This document shows, in pieces, positions 52,135 through 62,736 of a stretch of DNA of 64,000 nt. The stretch is from Marinibacterium sp050389775 (GTDB lineage: Bacteria > Pseudomonadota > Alphaproteobacteria > Rhodobacterales > Rhodobacteraceae), in NCBI RefSeq assembly GCF_050389775.1, contig NZ_CP177147.1, positions 85,363 to 149,362 on the forward strand, given 5' to 3'. Made by a program: the position numbers and the translations under genes. Every line of letters starts with the position of its first letter. The first letter of the stretch is position 1. Below the pieces are notes generated by a model. It did no database searches, had not been told where the DNA came from, and was given only the letters and a program-made list of their open reading frames with translations.

Positions 52135-53664
52135 TCAGGCAAGGCCCTCGGGCAGCAGGCCCGCGGGGATGTTCTGGTAGCAGACCGGACGCAGGAAGCG
52201 CCGGATCGACAGGGTGCCGACCGAGGTGGCCCCGAAATTGGTCGAGGCAGGGTAGGGCCCGCCGTGGACCATGGTGTCGCAGACCTCGACGCCGGTGGGA
52301 AAGCCGTTGGCCAGCACCCGGCCGGCCTTGCGTTCGAGGATGGGCATCAGCGCGCGGGCGGCCTCGGTGTCGCCGTCATCCATGTGCAGGGTGGCGGTCA
52401 GCTGGCCTTCGAAGCCCAGGGCCAGGGCCTGCATCTCGTCGGCATCCGTCACCCGCACGACCAGGCCGAGGGGGCCGAAGACCTCTTCGCCAAGCGCATG
52501 GTCCTGCAGGTAGCTGGCGGCGTCGGTCTCGTAGAGGTTGGGCAGGGCCTCGCGCCCGGTGCTGTCGGTGGTGACGACCGGGCGCACGGTGTTGCGGCCG
52601 TCCATCCGGTCCTTGCCGTCGCGATAGGCGGCGGCGATGCCATCGGTCAGCATGACCTGGCCGGGCGCGTCGCGCAGGGCTTCGGCCGCGGCTGCAACAA
52701 GGGCATCGCCCTCGGGGCCGGCCATGACCACGGCAATGCCCGGGTTGGTGCAGAACTGGCCCGCGCCCATGGTCAGCGACCCGGCCCAGCCCTGGCCGAT
52801 CTCGGCGCCACGGGCGGCGGTGGCCTCGGGCAGGACGAACATCGGGTTCACGCTGCCCAGCTCGCCGAAGAAGGGGATCGGCTCGGGCCGCTGCGCGCAG
52901 AGGTCAAAGAGCGCGCGGCCGCCGCCGAGCGAGCCGGTAAAGCCCACGGCCTTGATCAGCGGGTGCTGGACCAGCGCCGTGCCCACGTCGCGCTTGCCGC
53001 CCTGGATCAGCGAGAACACCCCGGGGTGGATGTTGCAGGTGCGGATGGCGGCGTGGATGGCCTCGGCCACGATCTCGCCGGTGCCGGGATGGGCGGAATG
53101 GCCCTTGACCACGACGGGGCAGCCGGCGGCCAGCGCGGCGGCGGTGTCACCGCCGGCGGTGGAAAAGGCCAGCGGGAAGTTCGACGCGCCGAAGACCGCG
53201 ACCGGGCCGATGGGCCGCTGGACCATGCGCAGGTCCGGCCGGGGCAGGGGGGCACGATCGGGCAGGGCCGGGTCGTGGCGGGCATCAAGATGTGCGCCCT
53301 TGAGGATATGTTCGGCAAAGAGCCGCAGCTGGCCGGTGGTTCGGCCTCGTTCGCCCTGCAGGCGCCCCTCGGGCAGGCCGGTTTCCTGGCTGCCGATCTG
53401 GGTGATTGCCTCGGCCCGGGCCTCGATCTCGTTGGCGATGGCATTCAGGAAGGCCGCGCGTTCGGCGGCGGTGGTGTAGCCATAGGACCAGAAGGCCTCT
53501 TCGGCGGCGAGGCAGGCGGCGGTGACCAGTTCGGGCGTGCCGATGGCAAAGTCATGGGCCGGGCCGTGGGCCGGGGCGGATTGGAACCGGGCATCCGAGC
53601 CGACCCATTCGCCGGCGATCAGGTGGTTTCCATGGGGAGCAAAGTCGTGGGCGGGGCTGTTCAT
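52135..53664 (-). CDS. NADP-type 2-oxoglutarate semialdehyde dehydrogenase-like (aldehyde dehydrogenase)
   Basis: 509 aa. Catalytic Cys in GAGQFCTNPG and general-base Glu in FFGELGSVNP; GFTGSLGGG is the cofactor loop. These motif forms (QFCTNPG, ELGSVNP) are those of the KGSADH/Weimberg-pathway ALDH branch. Start at 53664 fits the family; the upstream frame to 53751 is not coding. It oxidises 2,5-dioxovalerate to 2-oxoglutarate in the expected pathway. The DHDPS-family gene that makes the semialdehyde is 192 bp upstream. Confidence 0.9.
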   Translation of the reverse strand: MNSPAHDFAPHGNHLIAGEWVGSDARFQSAPAHGPAHDFAIGTPELVTAACLAAEEAFWSYGYTTAAERAAFLNAIANEIEARAEAITQIGSQETGLPEGRLQGERGRTTGQLRLFAEHILKGAHLDARHDPALPDRAPLPRPDLRMVQRPIGPVAVFGASNFPLAFSTAGGDTAAALAAGCPVVVKGHSAHPGTGEIVAEAIHAAIRTCNIHPGVFSLIQGGKRDVGTALVQHPLIKAVGFTGSLGGGRALFDLCAQRPEPIPFFGELGSVNPMFVLPEATAARGAEIGQGWAGSLTMGAGQFCTNPGIAVVMAGPEGDALVAAAAEALRDAPGQVMLTDGIAAAYRDGKDRMDGRNTVRPVVTTDSTGREALPNLYETDAASYLQDHALGEEVFGPLGLVVRVTDADEMQALALGFEGQLTATLHMDDGDTEAARALMPILERKAGRVLANGFPTGVEVCDTMVHGGPYPASTNFGATSVGTLSIRRFLRPVCYQNIPAGLLPEGLA

Positions 53665-53856
53665 GATGTCTTGGTGCCTCCGGGTGGCATCGGCGCCGGT
53701 GCGGCGCGTGCGGGGAAGGAAAGGGCGGACCGGGTTGGCGCCGGCCCGCAAGGCGCGGGGACCGGCAGGGAGAACCGGGCCCCGTTGGCTGGCCGAGAAA
53801 GGCCATGAAGAGCCGGGGCGCGGGCCCCGGCGTGGCCGGTGTGAAACCGGCCGGTG

Positions 53857-54756
53857 TCAGACCAGGTTGTTGGCCTTCAGAAAGCCCTGCATCGTGGCCT
53901 CTTGCGCGGGCGTCAGCGGCCAGGCCGAGGGCGGGCGCGTCGGGCCGCAATCCTGGCCGGTGGCGATCAGCGCGGCCTTGACACCGGTGACATTGGTGCC
54001 GTTGAGCTCTTCGGCCCGGATGTCCTCGAAGGGGCGCATGCGGGCGATCAGCGCATTGGCCGTTGGATAGTCACCGGCCTCCAGCGCGGCGTGGATGGCC
54101 AGCGAATGTTCGGGCCAGATGTTGATCAGCCCCGAGGTGAAGCCCCGGGCGCCGACGGCATAGAGCGGCGGGGCCCAGACCTCGGCCAGCCCGCCGACCC
54201 AGACGATGGACGGATCGCAGGCGGCCTTGGCCGCGGCCAGTTTCAGCGGGTTGGGCGTGGCCCATTTGACGCCCTTGACCCCGGGCAGGGCGCAGAGATC
54301 GGCGATGGCCCCGGTGCCGATGGCATCGTTGCGCAGGTACAGCATCATCGGCAGCCCGCCCGAGGCATCCGAGACGGCCTTGACGTAATCGACCGTGCCG
54401 CGCGGGCTGACGAAGGGATCGGGTGGCTGGTGGATCATCAGCGCGGCGGCCCCGGCATCGGCCGAGGCCCGGGCCAGGCGGCAGGCATCGCGCAGGCCCC
54501 GGCCGACCCCGGCCAGCACCGGCGCGCGATCGCCGACCATGTCGCAGACCGCCCGGGCCATGGTGCAGGCCTCGTCGGTGGTCAGGGCATAGAATTCGCC
54601 GGTGTTGCCGTTGACCACGGGGATATGCATCCCCGCGCCCAGGGCCCGATCGATGATCGGGGCCAGCTTGTCGGGGGCGATCTCGCCCGCGCTGTCGTAG
54701 GGGGTGACCAGGATGCCCGAGATCCCGGTCAGCGCTGTGTTCAGATCCTGTGCCAT
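53857..54756 (-). CDS. DHDPS/NAL-family dehydratase or aldolase
   Basis: 299 aa (beta/alpha) barrel. The Schiff-base Lys is in GVKGVKWATPN, the Tyr in MLYLRND, and the N-terminal motif VNGNTGEFYAL replaces the usual GTTGE. Relatives include 2-keto-3-deoxy-L-arabonate dehydratase and 5-keto-4-deoxyglucarate dehydratase. Between an aldonate dehydratase and a semialdehyde dehydrogenase, the dehydratase/decarboxylase reaction giving a 2-oxoglutarate semialdehyde is most likely. An aldolase split is the alternative. Confidence 0.88.
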   Translation of the reverse strand: MAQDLNTALTGISGILVTPYDSAGEIAPDKLAPIIDRALGAGMHIPVVNGNTGEFYALTTDEACTMARAVCDMVGDRAPVLAGVGRGLRDACRLARASADAGAAALMIHQPPDPFVSPRGTVDYVKAVSDASGGLPMMLYLRNDAIGTGAIADLCALPGVKGVKWATPNPLKLAAAKAACDPSIVWVGGLAEVWAPPLYAVGARGFTSGLINIWPEHSLAIHAALEAGDYPTANALIARMRPFEDIRAEELNGTNVTGVKAALIATGQDCGPTRPPSAWPLTPAQEATMQGFLKANNLV

Positions 54757-54777
54757 GGTGATGGCCGCTCCTTGATG

Positions 54778-56520
<1,743 letters not shown>

Positions 56521-56544
56521 GGCGTCCTCGAATCTGGTTTTTGA

Positions 56545-56564
56545 TGATGTATGCGTATACATCA
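56545..56564. promoter_or_regulatory. LacI-type operator 1
   Basis: TGATGTATGCGTATACATCA is palindromic at 9 of 10 pairs with a central CG, the usual LacI-family form. It lies 25 bp before the aldonate dehydratase start. 14 of its 16 core bases match the second operator at 56657. Confidence 0.75.
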
Positions 56565-56623
56565 GCGATCCGTCAACCCGTCGGTCAGAATATTGCGCAA
56601 TCTTGCCTATATTTTAAAAGTCC

Positions 56624-56673
56624 TTGACAGGTCGGGGTCGGATATGGTGACTCCCGATGTATGCGCTTACATG
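56624..56673. promoter_or_regulatory. LacI-type operator 2 and -35 element of the TctC operon
   Basis: ATGTATGCGCTTACAT (56657-56672) is a near-perfect LacI-type palindrome 120 bp before the TctC ATG. A TTGACA hexamer at 56624-56629 is a possible -35 box; no good -10 was found at standard spacing. Together with operator 1, it would let one repressor control both arms. Confidence 0.65.
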
Positions 56674-56792
56674 GGCAACGCTCCCATGGTCGAGCCGGGC
56701 CTGGCGCCCGGCCGCACGGCAGGGCGCTGGGGCGGCCCCGAAGGCCGCGGATCCATCCGGCCCGGAGGGGGCCGAAGACCTGGAGGAGAGAC

Positions 56793-57839
56793 ATGAAACT
56801 GACCCGCAGAACGATCCTTGGCGCGGCGAGCGCACTGGCCGTGATGGCCGCGCCGCTGGCGGCCACGGCCCAGGACCTGCCGCGCAACGTGCGCATGGTG
56901 ATCGGCTCGACCTCGACCGGCGGCGACACCTACCAGAACTCGGCCATCGTGGCCGAAGCCCTGGCCGAGAAGCTGGGCATCAACATCAAGGTCGATGCCG
57001 TCGGCGCGTCGGAAGCCTTCAAGGCGCTTGGCCGCGACAAGCGCGGCACCACGCTGATGATCTTCCACGACCAATCCTACCTGGGCAATCTGTATGGCCG
57101 GAAAGGCTATGACGATCCCTTCGCCAATTACACCGTCGGCCCGACCGTGGCGATCAACCCGGGCAATGCCTACCTGGTGCCCGCCGACAGCCCCTATGGT
57201 TCGATGGAAGACATCCTGAAGGCGGCCGAGGCCGGCGAGCGCGTGCGCGTGGCGATCCAGCCGGGCGGCGTGTCCGAAATCGGCTTCTCGGCGCTCAAGA
57301 ACGCCGCCCAGGTCCGCGCTCCGGGCTCGGAAGAGAACATCGTCGCCGTCAACACCGGGTCGCAATCCGACAAGAACCAGGCCATGTGGGACGACCTGGC
57401 CGACGTGATCAACGGGTCGATCCAGGCCAACGAGCAGTTCACCCAGCTGGCGGCCGACGACCAGAAGGCCATGCGCTTTGTCTGGATCACCGCCCGGCCC
57501 GAAACGCTGGAACAGGCCCCGGCCGAAGGCATGGGCAACACCAGCCGCGACGACCTGCTGGCCTTTGCCTCGCCCGAGACCTCGGTCACGCTGGACGGGT
57601 CGGCCGATTTCACCTTCGACAAGGAATTCTTCTTCCTGTTCAACAAGGACATGGATCCGGCGATCATCGACACGATCGATGCGGCCCTGACCGAGATCTA
57701 TGCCGAAGGCGCGATCCAGGACCGGCAGAAGGCCAGCTTCTTCATCCCGAACTTCCTGCCCTCGGCCGAAGCCCGGGCCCATCTGACCGAAAAGCGTGAT
57801 ACCTACGCCAAGGTCATCGAGGCGATCACCGAGAACTGA
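56793..57839 (+). CDS. tctC: Tripartite tricarboxylate transporter binding protein (TctC/Bug)
   Basis: 348 aa. Twin-Arg-like start MKLTRRTILGAASALAVMAA followed by cleavage near ATAQ (residue 26). Bug-family periplasmic receptor, with the substrate-contact region GSTSTGGDTYQNSAIVAEAL. GGAGGAG precedes ATG 56793; the long upstream frame is not coding. It likely collects an aldonate or related sugar acid for TctAB. A hairpin follows. Confidence 0.9.
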   Translation: MKLTRRTILGAASALAVMAAPLAATAQDLPRNVRMVIGSTSTGGDTYQNSAIVAEALAEKLGINIKVDAVGASEAFKALGRDKRGTTLMIFHDQSYLGNLYGRKGYDDPFANYTVGPTVAINPGNAYLVPADSPYGSMEDILKAAEAGERVRVAIQPGGVSEIGFSALKNAAQVRAPGSEENIVAVNTGSQSDKNQAMWDDLADVINGSIQANEQFTQLAADDQKAMRFVWITARPETLEQAPAEGMGNTSRDDLLAFASPETSVTLDGSADFTFDKEFFFLFNKDMDPAIIDTIDAALTEIYAEGAIQDRQKASFFIPNFLPSAEARAHLTEKRDTYAKVIEAITEN

Positions 57840-57847
57840 GCACGACA

Positions 57848-57873
57848 GGCCCGGCCACCCGGCCGGGCCCTTT
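57848..57873. terminator. Hairpin/attenuator between tctC and tctB
   Basis: A perfect 9-bp stem GGCCCGGCC / GGCCGGGCC with a 4-nt loop is followed by CTTTCT. It lies 8 bp after tctC and may partly terminate transcription so the binding protein is made in excess. Confidence 0.55.
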
Positions 57874-57891
57874 CTCCGCAGGAGGCAGGCC

Positions 57892-58311
57892 ATGGGCACC
57901 TGGACGCAGGTCACTATTGATTTCGACACGTCGCACCTGATCTTTCCGACGATCATCGGCTGCCTGCTGGCGGTCCTGGGGGCGGCGATCCTCTGGACCC
58001 GCCGACGGCAGATCCTGACGGCCGGCGGCTATTGGTCGGGCATCCTGCGCGACATGGACAAGATCCGGTTCGGCGGCACGCTGGTGCTGACGCTGGTCTA
58101 TTTCCTGGCCATGGTCCCGGTGGGCGACATCTGGCCCAACACCGGCCTGGGCTTCCTGGTCTGCTCGGTGCCCTATGTCATCCTGACCGGCGTGCTGTTC
58201 CTGCACGAGCGCACCGTGGCCACGATCTGGCCGGTGGCCCTGGCCGGTGTCGTGGCGCCGCTGCTGGTCTGGTGGCTCTTCACCGAGATCTTCTTCCTCA
58301 CTCTGCCCTGA
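57892..58311 (+). CDS. tctB: Tripartite tricarboxylate transporter small membrane protein (TctB)
   Basis: 139 aa, four hydrophobic segments (IIGCLLAVLGAAILW, LVLTLVYFLAMVPV among them). GGAGGCAGGC precedes the ATG. Between TctC and TctA, as in the typical operon. Membrane anchor subunit of the Na+-type TTT importer. Confidence 0.85.
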   Translation: MGTWTQVTIDFDTSHLIFPTIIGCLLAVLGAAILWTRRRQILTAGGYWSGILRDMDKIRFGGTLVLTLVYFLAMVPVGDIWPNTGLGFLVCSVPYVILTGVLFLHERTVATIWPVALAGVVAPLLVWWLFTEIFFLTLP

Positions 58312-58332
58312 ACTCTGCCCTGAGGTTTCCCC

Positions 58333-59826
58333 TTGGACGTCCTGAACTTCATCTCGCCGCTGTTCCTAGCCCTGGCTGTCGGCGGCACCTTCGTGGGCAT
58401 CGTCTTCGGCTCGATCCCCGGGCTGACCGCCACCATGGCCGTGGCCGTCTGCCTGCCCATCACCTATTCCCTTGGCCTGGAAAACGGCCTGGCCCTGCTG
58501 CTGGGGCTGTATGTCGGCGGCATCTCGGGCGGGCTGGTCCCGGCCATCCTGCTGGGCATTCCCGGCACGCCCTCGTCGATCACCACCTGTTTCGACGGCC
58601 ACCCGATGGCCCAGAAGGGCGAAGGCGAAAAGGCCCTGCGCATCGGGGTCATCGCGTCCTTTGTCGGGGGCATCATCAGCCTGGCCATCCTGTTCTTCTT
58701 CGCCCCGATCCTGGCCGAATTCGCGATCAAGTTCTCCTATGTCGAGAAATTCCTAATCATCGTCTTCGCCCTGACCGTCATGGCCGCGCTCAGCTCGGAC
58801 CTGCTGATGGGCATCTTCTCGGGTGTGCTGGGCATCTTCGTGGCCCTGATCGGCACCTATGACATCAGCGACGGCGGCAACGGCGAATACCGGCTGATCC
58901 CGCCGGGCATGGATTACTGGCTCGACAGCGGTTTCAGCCTGCTGCCCGTGCTGATCGGCCTCTTCGGCCTGGCGGCCGTGCTGGAACAGGCCGAACAGGG
59001 CGTGCCCCGGGGCCAGTCGGCCTCGGACATCAAGATCGGCCGGGAATCGACATTCTCGCTGGGGCTGTTCCGCACCCAGATCGGCAACCTGGTCCGGTCG
59101 TCCTGCATCGGCACCTTCGTCGGCATCCTGCCCGGGGTCGGCGGGTCGGCGGCCTCGATCCTGTCCTACACGGCGGCCAAGACATCCTCGAGCACCCCGC
59201 AGCGGTTCGGCAAGGGCGAGCCCTCGGGCATCGTCGCCTCGGAAGCGGGCAACAACGGGCTGACCGGCGGCGCGCTGGTGCCCCTGCTGTCGCTGGGCAT
59301 TCCGGGCGATTCCACCACGGCCATCCTCGTCGGGGCCTTCACCCTGCAGGGCCTGCAGGTCGGGCCGCTGTTCATCGGCAACAACCCCGAAGTCTGGTCG
59401 GGCATGATCATTGCCATGATCGTCGCCAACCTGGCCATGCTGGTGATGATGTTCTTCGCCATCCGCCTGTTCGCCCGGGTCGTGACCGTGCCCAAGCAGA
59501 TCCTCTTCCCGATCATCCTGATGATGTGCGTCATCGGCTCTTACACGATCAACTACGGCATCATGTTCGATGTCTGGACCCTGCTGATCTTTGGTGTCTT
59601 CGGCTGGCTGGCCGTCAAGCTGCGGCTGGAAGTGGCGCCGTTCATCATCGGCTTCATTCTTGGGCCGTCGGCCGAAGTCTACTTCGTCAAGAGCCTGGAA
59701 TCCTTCGGTGACATGACGATCTTCTTCACCAAGAGCTGGATCGCCATCATCCTGTGGCTGATGATCGTCGGATCGCTGACCGTGTCGGTGATGATCTCGC
59801 GGAACAAGGACGGCAAGGACGGTTGA
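58333..59826 (+). CDS. tctA: Tripartite tricarboxylate transporter large membrane protein (TctA)
   Basis: 497 aa, about 11-12 membrane segments. The N-terminus shows FGSIPGLTATMAVAVCLPIT and GIPGTPSSITTCFDGHPMA, and the later repeat GILPGVGGSAASILSY; both glycine-rich repeats are typical of TctA. Start is TTG at 58333, with GAGG 8 nt upstream; no ATG fits better. It pairs with TctB and TctC. Confidence 0.92.
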   Translation: MDVLNFISPLFLALAVGGTFVGIVFGSIPGLTATMAVAVCLPITYSLGLENGLALLLGLYVGGISGGLVPAILLGIPGTPSSITTCFDGHPMAQKGEGEKALRIGVIASFVGGIISLAILFFFAPILAEFAIKFSYVEKFLIIVFALTVMAALSSDLLMGIFSGVLGIFVALIGTYDISDGGNGEYRLIPPGMDYWLDSGFSLLPVLIGLFGLAAVLEQAEQGVPRGQSASDIKIGRESTFSLGLFRTQIGNLVRSSCIGTFVGILPGVGGSAASILSYTAAKTSSSTPQRFGKGEPSGIVASEAGNNGLTGGALVPLLSLGIPGDSTTAILVGAFTLQGLQVGPLFIGNNPEVWSGMIIAMIVANLAMLVMMFFAIRLFARVVTVPKQILFPIILMMCVIGSYTINYGIMFDVWTLLIFGVFGWLAVKLRLEVAPFIIGFILGPSAEVYFVKSLESFGDMTIFFTKSWIAIILWLMIVGSLTVSVMISRNKDGKDG

Positions 59827-59928
59827 GCCCGGCCCGCCGGCCCGTGTAGAAAACCATGACGAACAGGGCCGGCCCCGCCGCACAGGCGCGGGCCGGCCGG
59901 TACAGGGTGACGGAGCGGGACACAAGAG

Positions 59929-60951
59929 ATGGCGGAAGGACAGGGCCGCAAGGACAGGCCGCAGCGCGTCACCATGGCCGCGATCGGACGGATCGCCGGG
60001 GTCAGCCAGGTCACCGTCTCGCGCGCGCTGTCGAACCCGTCCAAGGTCTCGCCCGAAACGCTGCAGCGCATCCACGCGGCAATCGACCAGACCGGTTTCG
60101 TGCCCAATGCCATCGCCGGGGCGCTGGCCTCGCGGCGCAGCATGCTGATCAGCGCGCTGGTGCCGTCGATCACCAACCTGACCTATTCCTCGATGATCCA
60201 TGCCTTCAGCGAGGGCCTGCGTGAAGCCGGTTACCAGATCCTGCTGTCGGAAACCGGGTTCAGCCCCGAGGACGAGGAACGCGCGATCAAGCTGCACCTG
60301 TCGCGCCGGCCCGATGCCATGATGCTGACCGGGGTCAGCCATTCGGCCGGAGCCCGCCGGGCGCTGATCGGGGCCGACATCCCGGTGGTCGAACTCTGGG
60401 ACATCTCGGAATCGCCGGTCGATTTCTGCATCGGGTTCTCGCACGAGGCGGCGGGCCGCGCGGTGGCCGATTTCGCCGCTGCCCGGGGCGCCGACGAGGC
60501 GGCGGTGATCTATGCCCGCGACGCCCGGGCCAAACGCCGAAAGGCCGCCTTTGCCGAACGGTTCACCGCCCTGACCGGGGGCGGGGTGGCCGATCCGGGG
60601 CTCGACCTTGAAGCCTCGCTGCTGGCCGGGCGCCAGGCCATGGCCGCGCTGATGGACGAACAGGGCTTTGACGGCGGGCTGGTCTTTTGCAGCTCGGACA
60701 TGATGGCCCACGGGGCGATGACCGAGGTTCAGGCGCGGGGTCGGCAGGTGCCGGAGGATTTTGCCGTGGTGGGCTTTGGCGACCAGGAATTCGCGACCGG
60801 CACGGTGCCGCCGCTGACCACCGTGCGGGTCGACCGCGAACGGCTGGGCCGGCAGGCCGCGTCCGAGCTGATCGCGCGGATCGAAGGCCGGGGGTCGGGT
60901 GATGTCAGCGTCGACCTGGGGTTCGAGATGATCCGCAGGGGATCGGCCTGA
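59929..60951 (+). CDS. LacI-family transcriptional repressor
   Basis: 340 aa. N-terminal LacI helix-turn-helix and hinge (TMAAIGRIAGVSQVTVSRAL, GFVPNAIAGALASRR), then a periplasmic-binding-protein-like effector domain. It lies between tctA and the lactonase gene. Operators at 56545 and 56657 are the likely targets, so it would derepress both arms on sugar-acid binding. It has the gluconate-operon GntR (LacI-class) style. Confidence 0.92.
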   Translation: MAEGQGRKDRPQRVTMAAIGRIAGVSQVTVSRALSNPSKVSPETLQRIHAAIDQTGFVPNAIAGALASRRSMLISALVPSITNLTYSSMIHAFSEGLREAGYQILLSETGFSPEDEERAIKLHLSRRPDAMMLTGVSHSAGARRALIGADIPVVELWDISESPVDFCIGFSHEAAGRAVADFAAARGADEAAVIYARDARAKRRKAAFAERFTALTGGGVADPGLDLEASLLAGRQAMAALMDEQGFDGGLVFCSSDMMAHGAMTEVQARGRQVPEDFAVVGFGDQEFATGTVPPLTTVRVDRERLGRQAASELIARIEGRGSGDVSVDLGFEMIRRGSA

Positions 60952-61000
60952 GGCCGGCTTTGCGGGCATCCACGGGCATCAGGGGGAGGAGAGACCGAAG

Positions 61001-61936
61001 ATGTGGCAACAGAGCGAAAGCTATCCCGATCCGGGGGTCGAGGTGCTCGACCCGCGTTTCGAGGGGCTGATCCTGTTCAACGCGGCCATCGAGCGGCTGT
61101 ATCACGGCACCCGATGGGGCGAAGGCCCGGTCTGGTTCGGCGACCGCAACGCGCTGGTCTGGAGCGACATTCCCAACGACCGGCTGCTGCAATACGATGC
61201 CGGCACCGGCCGGGTCGACACCTTTCGCCGGGGCGGCTTTTCCAACGGCAATACCCGCGACCGGCAGGGGCGGCTGGTCTCGTGCCAGCATGGCCGCCGG
61301 GCGGTGGTGCGCACCGAGCTTGACGGCGCCCTGACCGTGCTGGCCGACAGCTGGCAGGGCCGGCCGCTGAACGCGCCCAACGACGTTGTCGCGAAATCCG
61401 ATGGCAGCATCTGGTTCACCGATCCGACCTTCGGCATCTCGGCCCATTACGAAGGCGGGATGGCCACGCCGGAACTGCCCACCAACATCTACCGCATCGA
61501 CGGTGACACCGGCGCGCTGTCGGTGGTCATGGAAGGCGTCGACCAGCCCAACGGCCTGTGTTTCTCGCCGGATGAGCGCCTGCTCTACATCGTCGAATCC
61601 GGCGCCCGGCCCCGGCGCATCCTGGTGGCCGACGTCGCCGCGGATGGCCGGGGGCTGGGCACGCCGCGGCCCTTTGTCGATGCCGGGCCGCAGGGCGCGC
61701 CCGACGGGTTCCGCGTCGATGTCCAGGGCAATCTCTGGGCCGGCTGGGGCACCGGGCCGGGGCTGGACGGGGTGCGGGTCTTTGCCCCCGACGGCACGGC
61801 CATCGGCCATGTCCACCTGCCCGAACGCTGCGCCAATCTGTGCTTTGGCGGGCCGGCGCGGAACCGGCTGTTCATGGCCGCCAGCCAGTCGCTCTATGGT
61901 CTCTACCTGCGGGTCCAGGGCGCGCCCTATTTCTGA
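61001..61936 (+). CDS. SMP-30/gluconolactonase-family lactonase
   Basis: 311 aa, six-bladed beta-propeller. Metal-binding residues: Glu41 in RWGEGPVWF, Asn in APNDVVAKSDG and Asp in GVDQPNGLCFSPDE. GGGGAGGAGAG precedes the ATG. It hydrolyses a sugar lactone to the aldonic acid, the substrate of the dehydratase at 54778. Last gene of the Tct-LacI-lactonase unit, 49 bp after LacI. Confidence 0.9.
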   Translation: MWQQSESYPDPGVEVLDPRFEGLILFNAAIERLYHGTRWGEGPVWFGDRNALVWSDIPNDRLLQYDAGTGRVDTFRRGGFSNGNTRDRQGRLVSCQHGRRAVVRTELDGALTVLADSWQGRPLNAPNDVVAKSDGSIWFTDPTFGISAHYEGGMATPELPTNIYRIDGDTGALSVVMEGVDQPNGLCFSPDERLLYIVESGARPRRILVADVAADGRGLGTPRPFVDAGPQGAPDGFRVDVQGNLWAGWGTGPGLDGVRVFAPDGTAIGHVHLPERCANLCFGGPARNRLFMAASQSLYGLYLRVQGAPYF

Positions 61937-61943
61937 CGCGCGA

Positions 61944-61971
61944 CCGGGCGGCCCGTCGCGGGGCCGCCCGG
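61944..61971. terminator. Hairpin between convergent lactonase and YHS genes
   Basis: A perfect 11-bp stem CCGGGCGGCCC / GGGCCGCCCGG with a 6-nt loop. No T-run, so weak or non-canonical termination. Confidence 0.45.
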
Positions 61972-61998
61972 CTGTCGGGTCCGGGGGGGGGTTGGCCG

Positions 61999-62484
61999 TT
62001 ACAGGCTGTCGGCCGCGGCCGAACGGATGCCGGGCCAGACCTCTTCGGCCTTGGTCAGGGTCTCGGCCGGGTTCTCGCGGTACATCTCCAGCACGGCGGC
62101 ATTGACGAAGAGATAGAGCTTGCCGTCGACGATGTCGGCATAGCGCGGATCGCCGTCCAGTTTCTTGCCCAGGGCCACGGCAAAGGCACAGAACCCGCCG
62201 TATTGCGGCACATAGGCCTCGGGGTCCGCGCGGAAGGTCTCGGCCGAGGTCTCGGAGGCAAAGTAATAGGCCACCTCGTCATGGATGACGGTATGGGTCG
62301 CGGTGCCATCGGTCACCGCGCCAAGCGTCGACAGGGCCACGGGATCGACCCCGCGCAGGGCCAGGGGCACGCCGTCCAGCGTGCCGCCGGTCGACAGGTT
62401 GTATTCGTCCTCGGCAAAGCCCGGCGCGGCCAGGGTCAAGAGGGCCAGGGTGGCAAAGAGCAGGTGGGTCGTCTTGGTCATCAT
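61999..62484 (-). CDS. Secreted YHS-domain protein
   Basis: 161 aa. Signal peptide MTKTTHLLFATLALLTLAAPGFA. The mature chain has the YHS pattern ALRGVDPVALSTLGAVTDG, SETSAETFRADPEAY, QYGGFCAFAVALGKK and DGDPRYADIVDGKLYLF. YHS domains bind metal or act in redox-related periplasmic proteins; the role here is unknown. AGGATCC precedes the double ATG. Same strand as the isochorismatase gene, which ends 252 bp upstream; I see no gene in that gap. Confidence 0.85.
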   Translation of the reverse strand: MMTKTTHLLFATLALLTLAAPGFAEDEYNLSTGGTLDGVPLALRGVDPVALSTLGAVTDGTATHTVIHDEVAYYFASETSAETFRADPEAYVPQYGGFCAFAVALGKKLDGDPRYADIVDGKLYLFVNAAVLEMYRENPAETLTKAEEVWPGIRSAAADSL

Positions 62485-62736
62485 CGGATGGATCCTTTGG
62501 TTCGGCCCGGCGGCCGGGGGCCGGCGGGGCAGGGGATGCGCGCGGGGCACGCGGGGGAAAAGGGCTCCGCCCCGGCCGGGCAGATCCCGGCACGGCAGGT
62601 CGAGGCAAGCCGGCGCGGGCCGGAGGGGCCGGCGGCCGGGCGACCGGGGCGGAGGGCTGGCACGGCGGGGCCAACGGGGGGACAGGAGCGCCGGCCGTGC
62701 CATCTGCGGGCCGGTGGGGGCCGACCCGAAGGGCGG

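Noticed and set aside
56643..56648. TATGGT as -10 box of the TctC promoter
   Set aside because: Spacing from TTGACA at 56624 would be only 13 bp, too short for a normal sigma70 promoter.
58753..60969. Minus-strand ORF (738 aa) opposite tctA and LacI
   Set aside because: Antisense shadow spanning two genes on the other strand.
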